NCBI RefSeq assembly: GCF_018619435.1
Contig: NZ_JAHFZF010000007.1
Location: 99,225-163,224 of the forward strand
Source: Rhodoferax sp. U11-2br
GTDB taxonomy: Bacteria; Pseudomonadota; Gammaproteobacteria; Burkholderiales; Burkholderiaceae_C
Direction: 5' to 3'
Length of the DNA stretch: 64,000 nt
Shown here piece by piece: positions 47,564-57,138 of the stretch. The position numbers and the translations under genes were made by a program. The notes under the pieces were generated by a model. It saw nothing but the letters and a program-made list of their open reading frames with translations. It had not been told where the DNA came from and searched no databases. Numbering within the stretch: position 1 is the stretch's first letter; the number at the start of each line of letters is the position of its first letter.

Positions 47564-49006
47564 TCACGTGGACAGAGGGGGCGACACATCCGCGGCAGCG
47601 GACAAGCCCAGCGGCAAAATGGCCTTGATGGTGGTCCCATGGCCAGGGGCAGAGTTGAGTTCCAGCCGCCCTTGCAGCGCATGCATGCGCTGGCGCATGC
47701 CCGACAAACCATGGCTCGCGTTTTTGGTTTGTCCGGCGTCAAAACCGACACCATCGTCGCTCACCACCACCTCTATATGGTTCCTGTAGTTTTTGACCAG
47801 CACCTGCACCCGCGTGGCATGAGCGTGTTTGGCAATGTTGGTGAAAGCCTCTTGCACCAGACGGTACACCCCCAGTTGTTGCCCGTCGTCCAACTCAAGC
47901 GCATCCACACTGGTCTCCACCGTCAACTGCGTGTTGGCTCTGAACTCCTGCACCAAAATCTCAAGCGCAGCGGGCAAGCCCAGGTTGGACAGGGAGGAGG
48001 GGCGCAAATCTTCGATAATTTTTCGCTTGATCGCGATGCCAGCATTGAGCGTGTTTGTCAGGTGACTCAGTCGCTCGTGCAGGTCGGGTGGTTCGGCTGG
48101 CAACCTGGATTTGACACGCGCCACATCAAACTTGGCTGCCGTGAGCAAGGAGCCCAACTCGTCATGTAGTTCCCGGGCCAAACGCTCGCGCTCGCGTTCC
48201 TGCACATTGATCAAATGGTTGGCAAGCCGCTCCAGCTCAGCGGTGCGCAGTGCCACCAAACCTTCCAGTTTGGCTTTTTCGTGCAGCAGATCTTGGGCGC
48301 GCTTTTGCGAGGCCTCATGCAATTTGGTCGAGCCACGCAAATACAAGCCAAATGCCAGCAAACAAAATAGCGCCGAGATCAAAAAACTCAGACGCGAGGC
48401 CTGCAAGCTCTGCTGGAGCTTGGTGGTTTGCCGCGTCAAATCTTGAGAAGCCGACTTCAGCAACGCATCCGAAGCTGCACGCACGGCGTTCATGTACTGC
48501 CGCCCAAGGCCGGTTTCCATCACAGTCTGCCAGGGTTCGTGTTCAGCACCTGACTGGCGCAGCTGGATCGTGAGCTCCAGTTCTGCCAGTTTGCGCGAAA
48601 TCGCGCGCGACAACACACTGAACTCAGATGTCATCCGGCCATTGCTCACAACCAGCGCCCGCAAGCTGTTGAGCGACGCCTCGACCTCGGTCACGGCTTG
48701 GGTATAGGGCTGCAGATAACTTGGGTCGCCAGTGAGCATATAACCCCGTTGCCCGGTTTCGGCATCCAGCAACAGGCGCTGTACATCGTAGATTCTGGTC
48801 TGTCGCTCAGCAACAAGCGCGTTGTTGTGAGAAGCTTCGCTGGCGGCATAGAAGTTGAGTTCACTCGCGATGATCAACAACACAGCGACCATCACCGCCA
48901 AGCCAAGAATCACGGCTTGCCGGGACAACAACTTGCGGACCCTTCTGATCCAAGCATGTTGGCGGACCCTGTCAATCACACTGAACCAGTTCCCGTATGT
49001 ACGCAT
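47564..49006 (-). CDS. sensor histidine kinase with CHASE3 domain (NarL-partner type)
   Basis: A 480-residue inner-membrane sensor. A first TM helix (about 28-46) is followed by a periplasmic CHASE3-type domain with LLLDAETGQRGYMLTGD, a second TM (about 205-222), a coiled segment, and a HisKA_3 dimerisation domain whose phosphate acceptor is in RLARELHDELGSLL. The HATPase has DDGVGFD and a GLSGMRQRM box. ATG at 49006 has a GAGG site. The partner is the divergent regulator at 49105. The signal is unknown. Confidence 0.88.
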   Translation of the reverse strand: MRTYGNWFSVIDRVRQHAWIRRVRKLLSRQAVILGLAVMVAVLLIIASELNFYAASEASHNNALVAERQTRIYDVQRLLLDAETGQRGYMLTGDPSYLQPYTQAVTEVEASLNSLRALVVSNGRMTSEFSVLSRAISRKLAELELTIQLRQSGAEHEPWQTVMETGLGRQYMNAVRAASDALLKSASQDLTRQTTKLQQSLQASRLSFLISALFCLLAFGLYLRGSTKLHEASQKRAQDLLHEKAKLEGLVALRTAELERLANHLINVQERERERLARELHDELGSLLTAAKFDVARVKSRLPAEPPDLHERLSHLTNTLNAGIAIKRKIIEDLRPSSLSNLGLPAALEILVQEFRANTQLTVETSVDALELDDGQQLGVYRLVQEAFTNIAKHAHATRVQVLVKNYRNHIEVVVSDDGVGFDAGQTKNASHGLSGMRQRMHALQGRLELNSAPGHGTTIKAILPLGLSAAADVSPPLST

Positions 49007-49104
49007 CATTCGCCTCATTGCCAGCCCTGATGCACATTGCGCTTGACCGCAGGGCGCCACGGGTCTGAGCTGCGCCGCCATCATAATGGGCCACCTACCG
49101 CATC

Positions 49105-49743
49105 ATGACAAACATCAAAATTGCCATCATCGACGACCATGCCTTGGTGCGCAGCGGTCTGCGAGGCTTCTTCACGGACCAGCCCGACATCGAGGTCGTC
49201 GCTGAAGCCGGTGATGGAGCCCAAGCGCTGGAGGTGGTGCGTCAACACCAACTGGACGTCCTGATCCTGGACATTTCCATGCCCAAACAATCGGGCATGG
49301 ACGTGTTGGCCAGGATCCAAGCCCACGCGCCCGACTTGGGCATCCTGATCTTGAGCGGTTACCCCGAGGAGCACTACGCCGTGTCCTTGTTACGCCGTGG
49401 CATCAGCGGTTATCTCAACAAACAATGCGAACCCGAAGACGTCTTGGCGGCGGTACGTCGTATTGCGGGTGGCAACCGCTACATCACGCCCCAGATTGCA
49501 GACCTGTTGGCAGGCCAACTGAACCGGCCAAACGACGCTGCAGCGCACGAGCAACTGTCCGCGCGCGAGCTGCAGGTGTTGTTGCGCCTGGCCAAAGGTG
49601 AAACCGTGGGTGATATTGCCCAGTCCTTGTGCCTGAGCGCCAAAACCGTCAGCACCTACCGCACCCGCATCCTGGAGAAAATGGGGCTGTCCTCGAACAG
49701 TGACTTGACCTACTACGCCCTGAAAAACGGGCTGCTAGATTGA
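49105..49743 (+). CDS. NarL/FixJ-type response regulator
   Basis: A 212-residue regulator: a receiver domain (phosphorylated Asp D56 in LILDISMPKQSG, acidic pair IIDDH at 9-13) and a C-terminal LuxR-type helix-turn-helix (LSARELQVLLRLAKGETVGD...KTVSTYRTRILEKM). It is divergent from the CHASE3 kinase with about 100 bases between, so the two form a likely pair. Its targets are unknown. Confidence 0.92.
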   Translation: MTNIKIAIIDDHALVRSGLRGFFTDQPDIEVVAEAGDGAQALEVVRQHQLDVLILDISMPKQSGMDVLARIQAHAPDLGILILSGYPEEHYAVSLLRRGISGYLNKQCEPEDVLAAVRRIAGGNRYITPQIADLLAGQLNRPNDAAAHEQLSARELQVLLRLAKGETVGDIAQSLCLSAKTVSTYRTRILEKMGLSSNSDLTYYALKNGLLD

Positions 49744-49750
49744 GGGCTGC

Positions 49751-50137
49751 TCAGGGCAGCTTCACATCCAGCCCCACTTGGCGGCAGTAGTCGATCAAGG
49801 CATCGACGTCTTGCGACTTGTCAAACACACGATCCGCCCCCAAACGCAAAGCCTGCGACCGCATCTCAGATGTGGCGTAGTTGGACAACACCAGCACCCG
49901 TTGTTTGGGTGAGCGGCCAGCGCAGGCACTGAGCACTGGCAAACCTGATCCGCGTTTGAGAAAAATATCCACGATGGCCACATCCCATCCGTCTGGGTGC
50001 TCGCGTAACCACGCCATGGCCTCGGTTTGTTGCTCTGCCATGCCCACCAAGCACGCATCCGCAAGCTCCGTCAGCATGTCTATCAAACTGACACGGATCG
50101 TCAAGCTGTCCTCAACGAGAAAAATGCGCAAGCTCAC
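49751..50137 (-). CDS. single-domain response regulator
   Basis: A 128-residue CheY-like receiver with no output domain: SLRIFLVEDSLTIRVSL at the start, phosphorylatable D57 in VAIVDIFLKRGSG, the conserved Ser/Thr in VLVLSNYAT and the Lys in FDKSQD. The GTG at 50137 has a GAGAGG site and gives a standard N-terminus; the frame is open far upstream without family matches. It is convergent with the NarL regulator, seven bases apart. It may act as a phosphate sink or bind a partner protein. Confidence 0.85.
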   Translation of the reverse strand: MSLRIFLVEDSLTIRVSLIDMLTELADACLVGMAEQQTEAMAWLREHPDGWDVAIVDIFLKRGSGLPVLSACAGRSPKQRVLVLSNYATSEMRSQALRLGADRVFDKSQDVDALIDYCRQVGLDVKLP

Positions 50138-50384
50138 AAAAAACGACCTCTCGTTTGACAAAGCCACCGGCCAACGGGCTGGTGTGTGGCACGCAGGATA
50201 TCGGAAAACCTGCCTGAAAGCTGTAGGACAAGACCGCAACTTGTGCGGATGTGGTCGTTGCAAGAAGGGGCCAGGCCAGTCACTTTGTAGGACAAGGCCC
50301 ACAACGCTTGGCGGTGCTTGCTGATAGCCGGCAGACATGTCGGTGGGCATCATCCAAACCGACACAAACCACCAGGAGAGCACG

Positions 50385-51122
50385 ATGCAGATCCCCTCAC
50401 GCCCCACTGGCGATCCACGGCAAAACCACTTCTTGGCTGCGTTGCCCGAGTCGGTGTGGACTCGCTGGCGTACCCAACTCGAGTTCATTGACCTTCCTCT
50501 GGACAAGTCCTTGCACACCTCTGGCGCCACCCCGGCTTATGTGTACTTTCCGACCACCGCCATCGTGTCCTTGCTGTACATCACACGAGACGGCGCATCC
50601 ACCGAAATTGGTGCGGTGGGCAACGACGGTGTCATTGGCATCGATGCGCTGATGGGCGCAAGCACCCTCGCCAGCGAGGCGGTGGTACAAAGTGCCGGGA
50701 GCGGCTACCGTCTGAACGCACATGCGGTGCGACACGAGCTGTCACAAGGCGGCCCAGCCTTGCCCTTGCTACTGCGTTACGCCCATGCCCAGGTGGCACA
50801 AATGGCGCAAATGGCGGTGTGCAACCACTTCCATTCGGTCGAGCAAAAGTTCTGCCGACGCCTGCTGATTGGGCTGGACCGCTCACCTCAACGCGAGCTG
50901 TCCATGACCCATGAACAGTTCTCCAACCTGCTGGGGGTGCGGCGTGAAAGCATCACCGCTGCGGCCCACAGACTGCAGCTCAGTGGCGTGATCCGTTACC
51001 GCCGCGGTCACGTCACGGTACTGGATAGGCAGCGGCTGGAGCGTGGGGCCTGCGAGTGTTATGCCGCAGCCAAGAAACAATACCAAAGCACGATGCCTCT
51101 GTCCTTGCCACTGGCAGCATAA
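50385..51122 (+). CDS. Crp/Fnr-family transcriptional regulator
   Basis: A 245-residue regulator. The N-terminal beta-barrel has VYFPTTAIVSLLYITRDG and EIGAVGNDGVIG, features of a Crp/Fnr subgroup that lacks the cAMP-binding Arg/Ser pair and Fnr cysteines. The C-terminal helix-turn-helix is in MTHEQFSNLLGVRRESITAA (about 175-195). ATG at 50385 follows GGAGAG. It lies beside the two-component genes but its effector is unknown. Confidence 0.88.
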   Translation: MQIPSRPTGDPRQNHFLAALPESVWTRWRTQLEFIDLPLDKSLHTSGATPAYVYFPTTAIVSLLYITRDGASTEIGAVGNDGVIGIDALMGASTLASEAVVQSAGSGYRLNAHAVRHELSQGGPALPLLLRYAHAQVAQMAQMAVCNHFHSVEQKFCRRLLIGLDRSPQRELSMTHEQFSNLLGVRRESITAAAHRLQLSGVIRYRRGHVTVLDRQRLERGACECYAAAKKQYQSTMPLSLPLAA

Positions 51123-51130
51123 ATCAGCGG

Positions 51131-51153
51131 CGCGGGCCGCCACAGCCCGCGCT
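51131..51153. terminator. G+C-rich stem-loop between convergent genes
   Basis: GCGCGGGC (51131-51138) and GCCCGCGC (51146-51153) form a perfect 8-bp hairpin between the Crp-like gene and the convergent OmpA-like gene. There is no T-run, so it may only weakly terminate. Confidence 0.4.
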
Positions 51154-51169
51154 GTCATCAGATCCGTCC

Positions 51170-51826
51170 TTAACGTGCAGCGGTCGCACGTTCGGCCAGG
51201 AAGATCTCGATACGGCGGTTTTTGGCACGGCCCGCCTCGGTGTTGTTGTCCGCAATCGGTTCACGCGAACCGCGGCCATCGATCTGGATGCGACGTGCAT
51301 CCACACCACGCGAGGCCAGGTACTCCCGTGCGCTGACAGCGCGGTTGACTGACAGCGGGTTGTTGATGCCATCCGAGCCGGTGCTGTCGGTGTGACCAAT
51401 GATGCGGATTTCGGTGTTGTGCTGACTGGACAGACCCTGTGCAAACTGGTCCAGGATAGGCTGCAGATTGGACTTGATGTTGGCGCGCCCAGTGTCAAAC
51501 GAGATATCACTCGGGATGTTGAGTTTGAGCTGGTTGTCGTCCGTTTGAGTCACTGCTACACCGGTACCGGCGGTGGCCTGCTCCATGGCGGCTTTTTTCT
51601 TCGCCATCTGGTTCGACCAGATGTATCCACCCAAAGCGCCCAGGCCGGCACCAATGGCTGCAGACTTTTTGCTGTCACCAACGGCGGCGCCTGCCAACAC
51701 GCCAACACCGGCGCCAATGGCCGTGCCGCGCTGTGTATCAGACATGTTGGCGCAACCGCTGGCCAGCAAAGCCAGGGCGCACAGACCGGTGGTGGCCAGA
51801 CGGGCAGAAGATGTGAATGGGGTCAT
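51170..51826 (-). CDS. OmpA-family lipoprotein with glycine zipper
   Basis: A 218-residue outer-membrane lipoprotein. The signal ends LLASGC (Cys about residue 25). A glycine-zipper stretch follows (AIGAGVGVLAGAAVGDSKKS and AIGAGLGALGGYIW), then a C-terminal OmpA-like peptidoglycan-binding domain with IRIIGHTDSTGSDGINNPLS and RIQIDGRGSREPI. The Asp/Arg that contact diaminopimelate are present. The layout resembles YiaD. ATG at 51826 follows AAGGA. Confidence 0.9.
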   Translation of the reverse strand: MTPFTSSARLATTGLCALALLASGCANMSDTQRGTAIGAGVGVLAGAAVGDSKKSAAIGAGLGALGGYIWSNQMAKKKAAMEQATAGTGVAVTQTDDNQLKLNIPSDISFDTGRANIKSNLQPILDQFAQGLSSQHNTEIRIIGHTDSTGSDGINNPLSVNRAVSAREYLASRGVDARRIQIDGRGSREPIADNNTEAGRAKNRRIEIFLAERATAAR

Positions 51827-52009
51827 GGTGAGTCCTTGTGAGTTCCAAAACAAAACTTATATCACCCACAGGTGGCAACTTGCCGTGCGCCAGCGCACAC
51901 AGCACCCGCAGTCCCCCATGTATCGACTGCGCCGAGCCTCGAGGCAGCAGGCCTGCGAGAATAGCGGGTTGATCCACTTGGCACGGGGCCTGTCCGCCCC
52001 TCAAGCACC

Positions 52010-53122
52010 ATGAATACATCCCCCCCAAGCGCCCCGCGCAGCTTCACCCTCAGTGACTTTGACTTCCAGCTGCCGCCCGAGCTGATTGCCCAGCACCCGG
52101 CGCCCGAGCGCAGCGGCTCGCGCCTGCTGGACGGCCGCAGCGCCAGCCCGGTAGACCGAGTCTTCAGAGATTTGCCCGCGTTGCTGCAACCCGGCGACCT
52201 GATGGTCTTCAATGACACCCAGGTCATGAACGCCCGACTGTTTGGTGAAAAACCCACCGGCGGTAAGCTCGAACTGCTGGTGGAGCGGGTCTTGGGTGGC
52301 AACCAGGTGGCAGCACACATGCGCGTCAGCAAAAAGCCCGAGGTTGGCACCACCGTGGCCCTGGTGAGTGCACCCGGCAGCCAGGACCACCTGAGCGCCA
52401 CCCTGCTGGGCCGCTGGCCCGATGAACAAGGTGCGCTGTTTCGCTTTGTGCTGTCCAACGACGCGGGTGACGACCCCTACACCCTGATGAGCCGCCATGG
52501 CCATGTGCCCTTGCCGCCCTACATCACCCATACCGACTCGGAAGAGGACGCCCGGCGTTACCAAACCGTGTTCGCTAAAAACCCGGGGGCGGTGGCCGCA
52601 CCCACCGCAGCCCTGCATTTTGACGAGGCCTTGCTGGCGCAGATTGACGCGCTGGGGGTGCAACGTGCGCATGTCACGCTGCATGTGGGCGCCGGTACGT
52701 TTCAACCGGTCAAGACCGAAAACCTGTCCGAACACCAGATGCACTGCGAGTGGTACGAGGTGCCTGCGGCCACCCAGCAGGCGATTGCCGATTGCCGGGC
52801 CCGTGGCGGGCGCATCGTGGCCGTGGGCACCACCACCGTGCGCACGCTGGAGTCCTGGGCGCAATCGGGCACCAGCACCGGCGACACCCGCATCTTCATC
52901 ACCCCCGGTTTTGATTTCAAGCTGGTCGACGCGTTAATCACCAACTTTCACCTGCCCAAGTCCAGCCTGATGATGTTGGTGAGCGCCTTTGCGGGTTATG
53001 AACACATCATGGCGCTGTATGCCCACGCCATTACCAGCGGTTACCGGTTCTTCAGCTATGGTGATGCCATGTTGCTCATCAGAAGCGCTGACCAATCAAC
53101 AGGGAATCCTATGGCTTTTTGA
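52010..53122 (+). CDS. queA: S-adenosylmethionine:tRNA ribosyltransferase-isomerase
   Basis: A 370-residue enzyme that transfers the ribosyl part of SAM to 7-aminomethyl-7-deazaguanine in tRNA and forms epoxyqueuosine. Conserved parts are [19 protein letters not shown] at the N-terminus, [31 protein letters not shown] and [19 protein letters not shown] near the end. It lies upstream of tgt with one unrelated signalling gene between them. Confidence 0.96.
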   Translation: MNTSPPSAPRSFTLSDFDFQLPPELIAQHPAPERSGSRLLDGRSASPVDRVFRDLPALLQPGDLMVFNDTQVMNARLFGEKPTGGKLELLVERVLGGNQVAAHMRVSKKPEVGTTVALVSAPGSQDHLSATLLGRWPDEQGALFRFVLSNDAGDDPYTLMSRHGHVPLPPYITHTDSEEDARRYQTVFAKNPGAVAAPTAALHFDEALLAQIDALGVQRAHVTLHVGAGTFQPVKTENLSEHQMHCEWYEVPAATQQAIADCRARGGRIVAVGTTTVRTLESWAQSGTSTGDTRIFITPGFDFKLVDALITNFHLPKSSLMMLVSAFAGYEHIMALYAHAITSGYRFFSYGDAMLLIRSADQSTGNPMAF

Positions 53123-53140
53123 ACCCCACTGAACGTGACA

Positions 53141-54391
53141 ATGAACAGTTTTCAAAAACGCACTGCCATCCAGATCGCCAGCGTCAGCATTTTGCTGGCC
53201 TCTTTGGCCAGCCCTTTGGCCTGGTTCGTCGAGCGCAAAAACTCCGAGGAAAGTTTGGTGGCCCTGTCCATTGGACTGCTGCACCAATACCATGCGGTCG
53301 AACTGAGCGGCCCCAGCGCCACAAAACATGCCGCCGTGGCGGCCAAAGCCATTTCTGGTGGCATGTTTGACATCGCAGATATTTACAACGCGAAAGGGGC
53401 CAAACTGGCCAAATCGCTGACCAAAGAAGGCGAAGCCATTGAAACCGTGTTACCCAAACACGGCACACCAACCTACCGAGACTCGTCGTATGAAAGCCTG
53501 CGCTTGGCGGGTGACGTCTGGGTGCTGCGGGTGTTTGTGCCACTGCGCAACTCGGCCACCGACATGAGCCTGCCGATCACCGGTTACTTTGAAGGTGTGC
53601 GGGTTGTTCCCCAGTGGCAACGTGATCAGATCCTCGACAGCTCGTTGACGGTGGCGCTGATGGTCTGCTTGGCATCGCTGCTGTGTGGCGCGGTGGTATA
53701 CCCGGTGGTGGTGCACCTCTCAAAGGACAACGAACGCAAGGCGCGCGAGGTGCAGGACTCCCAGATCTCGATGATGGAGGCACTGGGTCGGGCGATTGCC
53801 AAACGCGACTCCGACACCGGCGCGCACAACTACCGGGTGGCCTGGATTGCCGCCAACATCGCCGAAAAAATGGGAATCCAAGGGGATGCCATGCAGTCCC
53901 TGATCGCGGGCAGCTTTTTGCACGATGTGGGCAAGATCGGTATTCCGGATGCCATTTTGCTCAAACCCGGCAAACTCGACGATGCCGAGATGGCCATCAT
54001 GCGCACCCACGTCAACCTGGGCAAGGAGATCGTCACCGGCATGGGCTGGCTGGACGGGGCCAACGCGGTGGTGGCCTCACACCACGAGAAGTGGAACGGC
54101 AGCGGTTACCCGCAGCAACTCGGTGGTGATGCCATTCCTCTTTCAGCGCGCATCTTTGCGGTGGCCGACGTGTTTGACGCGTTGTGCTCCAAACGCCCCT
54201 ACAAGGAACCCATGGGGTTCGATGCGGCCATGGCAATTCTTGACAAAGACACCGGTAGCCATTTCGACCCGGCCGTAATGGCCGTCTTCAAACCCATGGC
54301 GCGCAGCATTTTTGATCGTCTGACCGACAGCTCGGAAGCATATGCCCACCAGTTGCTCCAGGAACGCGTGCGCCAGCATTTTGAGCATTGA
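53141..54391 (+). CDS. HD-GYP domain phosphodiesterase (membrane-bound)
   Basis: A 416-residue protein with two TM helices (about 12-28 and 170-190) around a periplasmic sensor region, and a cytoplasmic HD-GYP domain. Metal ligands are visible as FLHDVGKIGIPDAILLKPGK (about residue 258-277), HHEKWNGSGYP and DVFDALCSKRPYK. It is predicted to degrade cyclic di-GMP. It sits between queA and tgt, 18 bases after queA, and so may share their transcript though the function is unrelated. Start at ATG 53141; a GTG two codons earlier is possible. Confidence 0.9.
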   Translation: MNSFQKRTAIQIASVSILLASLASPLAWFVERKNSEESLVALSIGLLHQYHAVELSGPSATKHAAVAAKAISGGMFDIADIYNAKGAKLAKSLTKEGEAIETVLPKHGTPTYRDSSYESLRLAGDVWVLRVFVPLRNSATDMSLPITGYFEGVRVVPQWQRDQILDSSLTVALMVCLASLLCGAVVYPVVVHLSKDNERKAREVQDSQISMMEALGRAIAKRDSDTGAHNYRVAWIAANIAEKMGIQGDAMQSLIAGSFLHDVGKIGIPDAILLKPGKLDDAEMAIMRTHVNLGKEIVTGMGWLDGANAVVASHHEKWNGSGYPQQLGGDAIPLSARIFAVADVFDALCSKRPYKEPMGFDAAMAILDKDTGSHFDPAVMAVFKPMARSIFDRLTDSSEAYAHQLLQERVRQHFEH

Positions 54392-55672
<1,281 letters not shown>

Positions 55673-55749
55673 GTTGCCCCTTGCAAATCAGGCAGGTCGC
55701 ACCATCCTTTGCCAGGAGCAACAGCCATCACATTGCGGCTGCGATCAAG

Positions 55750-55800
55750 AATGAGATAGCAGCAGACCCTTATTACATAAGGGCTTAGAAGCAATTCTTT
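55750..55800. repeat. dispersed palindromic repeat downstream of tgt
   Basis: CCCTTAT-tac-ATAAGGG (55767-55783) is a perfect inverted repeat followed by CTTAGAAGC. It is the intergenic member of the family also found inside the ABC transporter and ubiA genes. It may double as an mRNA end structure for tgt, but there is no T-run. Confidence 0.55.
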
Positions 55801-55830
55801 CAATGGGTGATTCAGCCAGCTGTTGATCCA

Positions 55831-56367
55831 ATGACAAGCATCCAGCGCCCTCCTCAACGGTTACCAGACCCTGTGCTCGTGCGTCTGCTCAAAGCACTGC
55901 TCAGCAGCCTGCTGGCGCTGCTGATTCTGTTTGAGGAGTGGGGTTGGGAGCCGCTGCAGCGGACGCTGGCCTGGGTCGGGCGGCTACCGGGCTTGCGCTG
56001 GTTGGAGCGGCGCATCGCCGCGCTGCCACCCTACGCGGCACTGGCGCTGTTTCTGCTGCCCACCCTGATGCTGCTGCCGGTGAAACTGCTGGCGCTGTGG
56101 ACGATCAGCCGGGGCCAACTGTTGCTGGGCACCCTGGTGATCCTGGGCGCCAAAGTGCTGGGCACCGCCATCGTGGCGCGGCTGTTCACCCTGACCCAGC
56201 CTGCGCTGATGCAACTGCCCTGGTTTGCCCGCGCCTTCACGCGCTGGACGATCTGGAAAAACACGCTGCTGGCGCGGGTGCGCGCAAGCGGGCTATGGCG
56301 GCTATGGCGGCTGGGGCGGGTGATCAAACGCCACGTCCAGCGGCGCTGGCACCGGCTTTTTTCTTAA
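55831..56367 (+). CDS. small inner-membrane protein of unknown function
   Basis: A 178-residue protein with hydrophobic stretches at about 20-40 (LLKALLSSLLALLILFEEWG) and 65-125, and a very basic C-terminal tail (RASGLWRLWRLGRVIKRHVQ). I do not recognise a named family. Start at 55831 (MTSIQRPPQRLP) is chosen; an in-frame codon at 55807 has no better site. Codon use is like that of the core chromosome, so it belongs to the host side of the island junction. Confidence 0.65.
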   Translation: MTSIQRPPQRLPDPVLVRLLKALLSSLLALLILFEEWGWEPLQRTLAWVGRLPGLRWLERRIAALPPYAALALFLLPTLMLLPVKLLALWTISRGQLLLGTLVILGAKVLGTAIVARLFTLTQPALMQLPWFARAFTRWTIWKNTLLARVRASGLWRLWRLGRVIKRHVQRRWHRLFS

Positions 56368-56445
56368 CGGTGGTTGCAGGAAGCTTCAAAAAACGGCGCA
56401 AATGCAATGGGATCGCTTGTGACCCCGGGGACAAGAAGAGACAAA

Positions 56446-56477
56446 AAAACCGCTTTGGCTTTGGCCAGAGCGGTTTT
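56446..56477 (-). terminator. rho-independent terminator, apparently of a former leftward tRNA
   Basis: AAAACCGCT and AGCGGTTTT form a hairpin; on the minus strand it is followed by a run of seven T. There is no intact leftward gene to its right. The tRNA-like 3' end at 56512 is 35 bases upstream on that strand, so this looks like the terminator of a tRNA gene displaced by island insertion. Confidence 0.65.
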
Positions 56478-56511
56478 AGAGACTTCTTGATGTCACACTA
56501 ACATGATCAGT

Positions 56512-56530
56512 TGGTGCGGCTGGCGGGGGT
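56512..56530 (-). other. tRNA 3'-end-like fragment, candidate left attachment site of the island
   Basis: On the minus strand the sequence ends CGCCAGCCGCACCA, as at the 3' acceptor end of a tRNA (the CAGCCGC-ACCA end fits some tRNA-Leu genes), followed 35 bases later by a terminator hairpin. No complete tRNA can be folded: the upstream part lacks normal D and anticodon arms. The best explanation is an attL left when an element integrated into the 3' end of a tRNA gene lying beyond the right edge. This is inference. Confidence 0.45.
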
Positions 56531-56556
56531 CTTCGTCCCGCAAACTTGTACCTATG

Positions 56557-56807
56557 TAAATCAAATACTTACAGCGGCATCCGCCACCTCTGCGTCCGGG
56601 CGTGTGTCCGGTCACATTGGCAGGAATCGTAGCAGATTACTCCGCTATCTTTACAGTTTAGTATTCGAGGCGGCGATGTTTTGCCTCAAAAAGCCGAAGG
56701 CCCCCTCAATCTGGGTTCGCGGCGAAAACGCCCCCATTGGCAGGCCTCGGGGTATCACCCCATCAGCCACCCCAGTTTTTAAAGCCCTTATAAATCAAGT
56801 ACTTACA
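56557..56807 (+). repeat. 17-bp direct repeat next to the island edge
   Basis: TAAATCAAATACTTACA (56557-56573) and TAAATCAAGTACTTACA (56791-56807) differ at one base and are 234 bp apart. Near the second, TGTGGGTGCA occurs twice (56813-56822 and 56826-56835). Such repeats beside an attachment site may be integrase arm sites or remains of two insertions. The stretch 56531-57138 holds no gene I can support. Confidence 0.5.
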
Positions 56808-56841
56808 CTCCGTGTGGGTGCATGATGTGGGTGCAAAGATC

Positions 56842-56876
56842 AAAGCCTCAAGAAGTGATTCTTGGGGCTTTTTCTT
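56842..56876 (+). terminator. rho-independent terminator, rightward
   Basis: AAAGCCTCAAGAA-gtga-TTCTTGGGGCTTT is a hairpin with one internal mismatch, followed by TTCTTTT. It ends rightward transcription before the DUF262 gene and would insulate the cargo from the flank. Confidence 0.75.
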
Positions 56877-57138
56877 TTGTCAAATTACTCGTTTGATAAC
56901 GACCACGGTGAAATTGAAAGCATGCGATATCCCATTTGCCGGCTCAGAGTCAAGTGGAGGGCCACATCAATGGTTGCATCGCTCAAAATCTGCGGATCGC
57001 TAGATTGACGGAAGTAGGCGGAGTTGTCCTAGTAACAGATGTCTCTGGACGTGATGCAGAAGCGAACCGCAAAGGATGAATGGCGGTTTGCTTTTTTTGG
57101 CAACTAGAATGCCCAAGAACATTTCCCGAGAGATACCG

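Noticed and set aside
56512..56584. A complete tRNA gene on the minus strand (73 nt, 6 of 7 acceptor pairs)
   Set aside because: The ends pair and CCA is present, but there is no proper D arm or anticodon arm and the T-loop is not canonical. Kept only as a tRNA 3'-end fragment.
57076..57138. Longer DUF262 protein starting at 57076
   Set aside because: The extra residues are not family-like and the ATG lacks a well-spaced ribosome site; 57139 has one.
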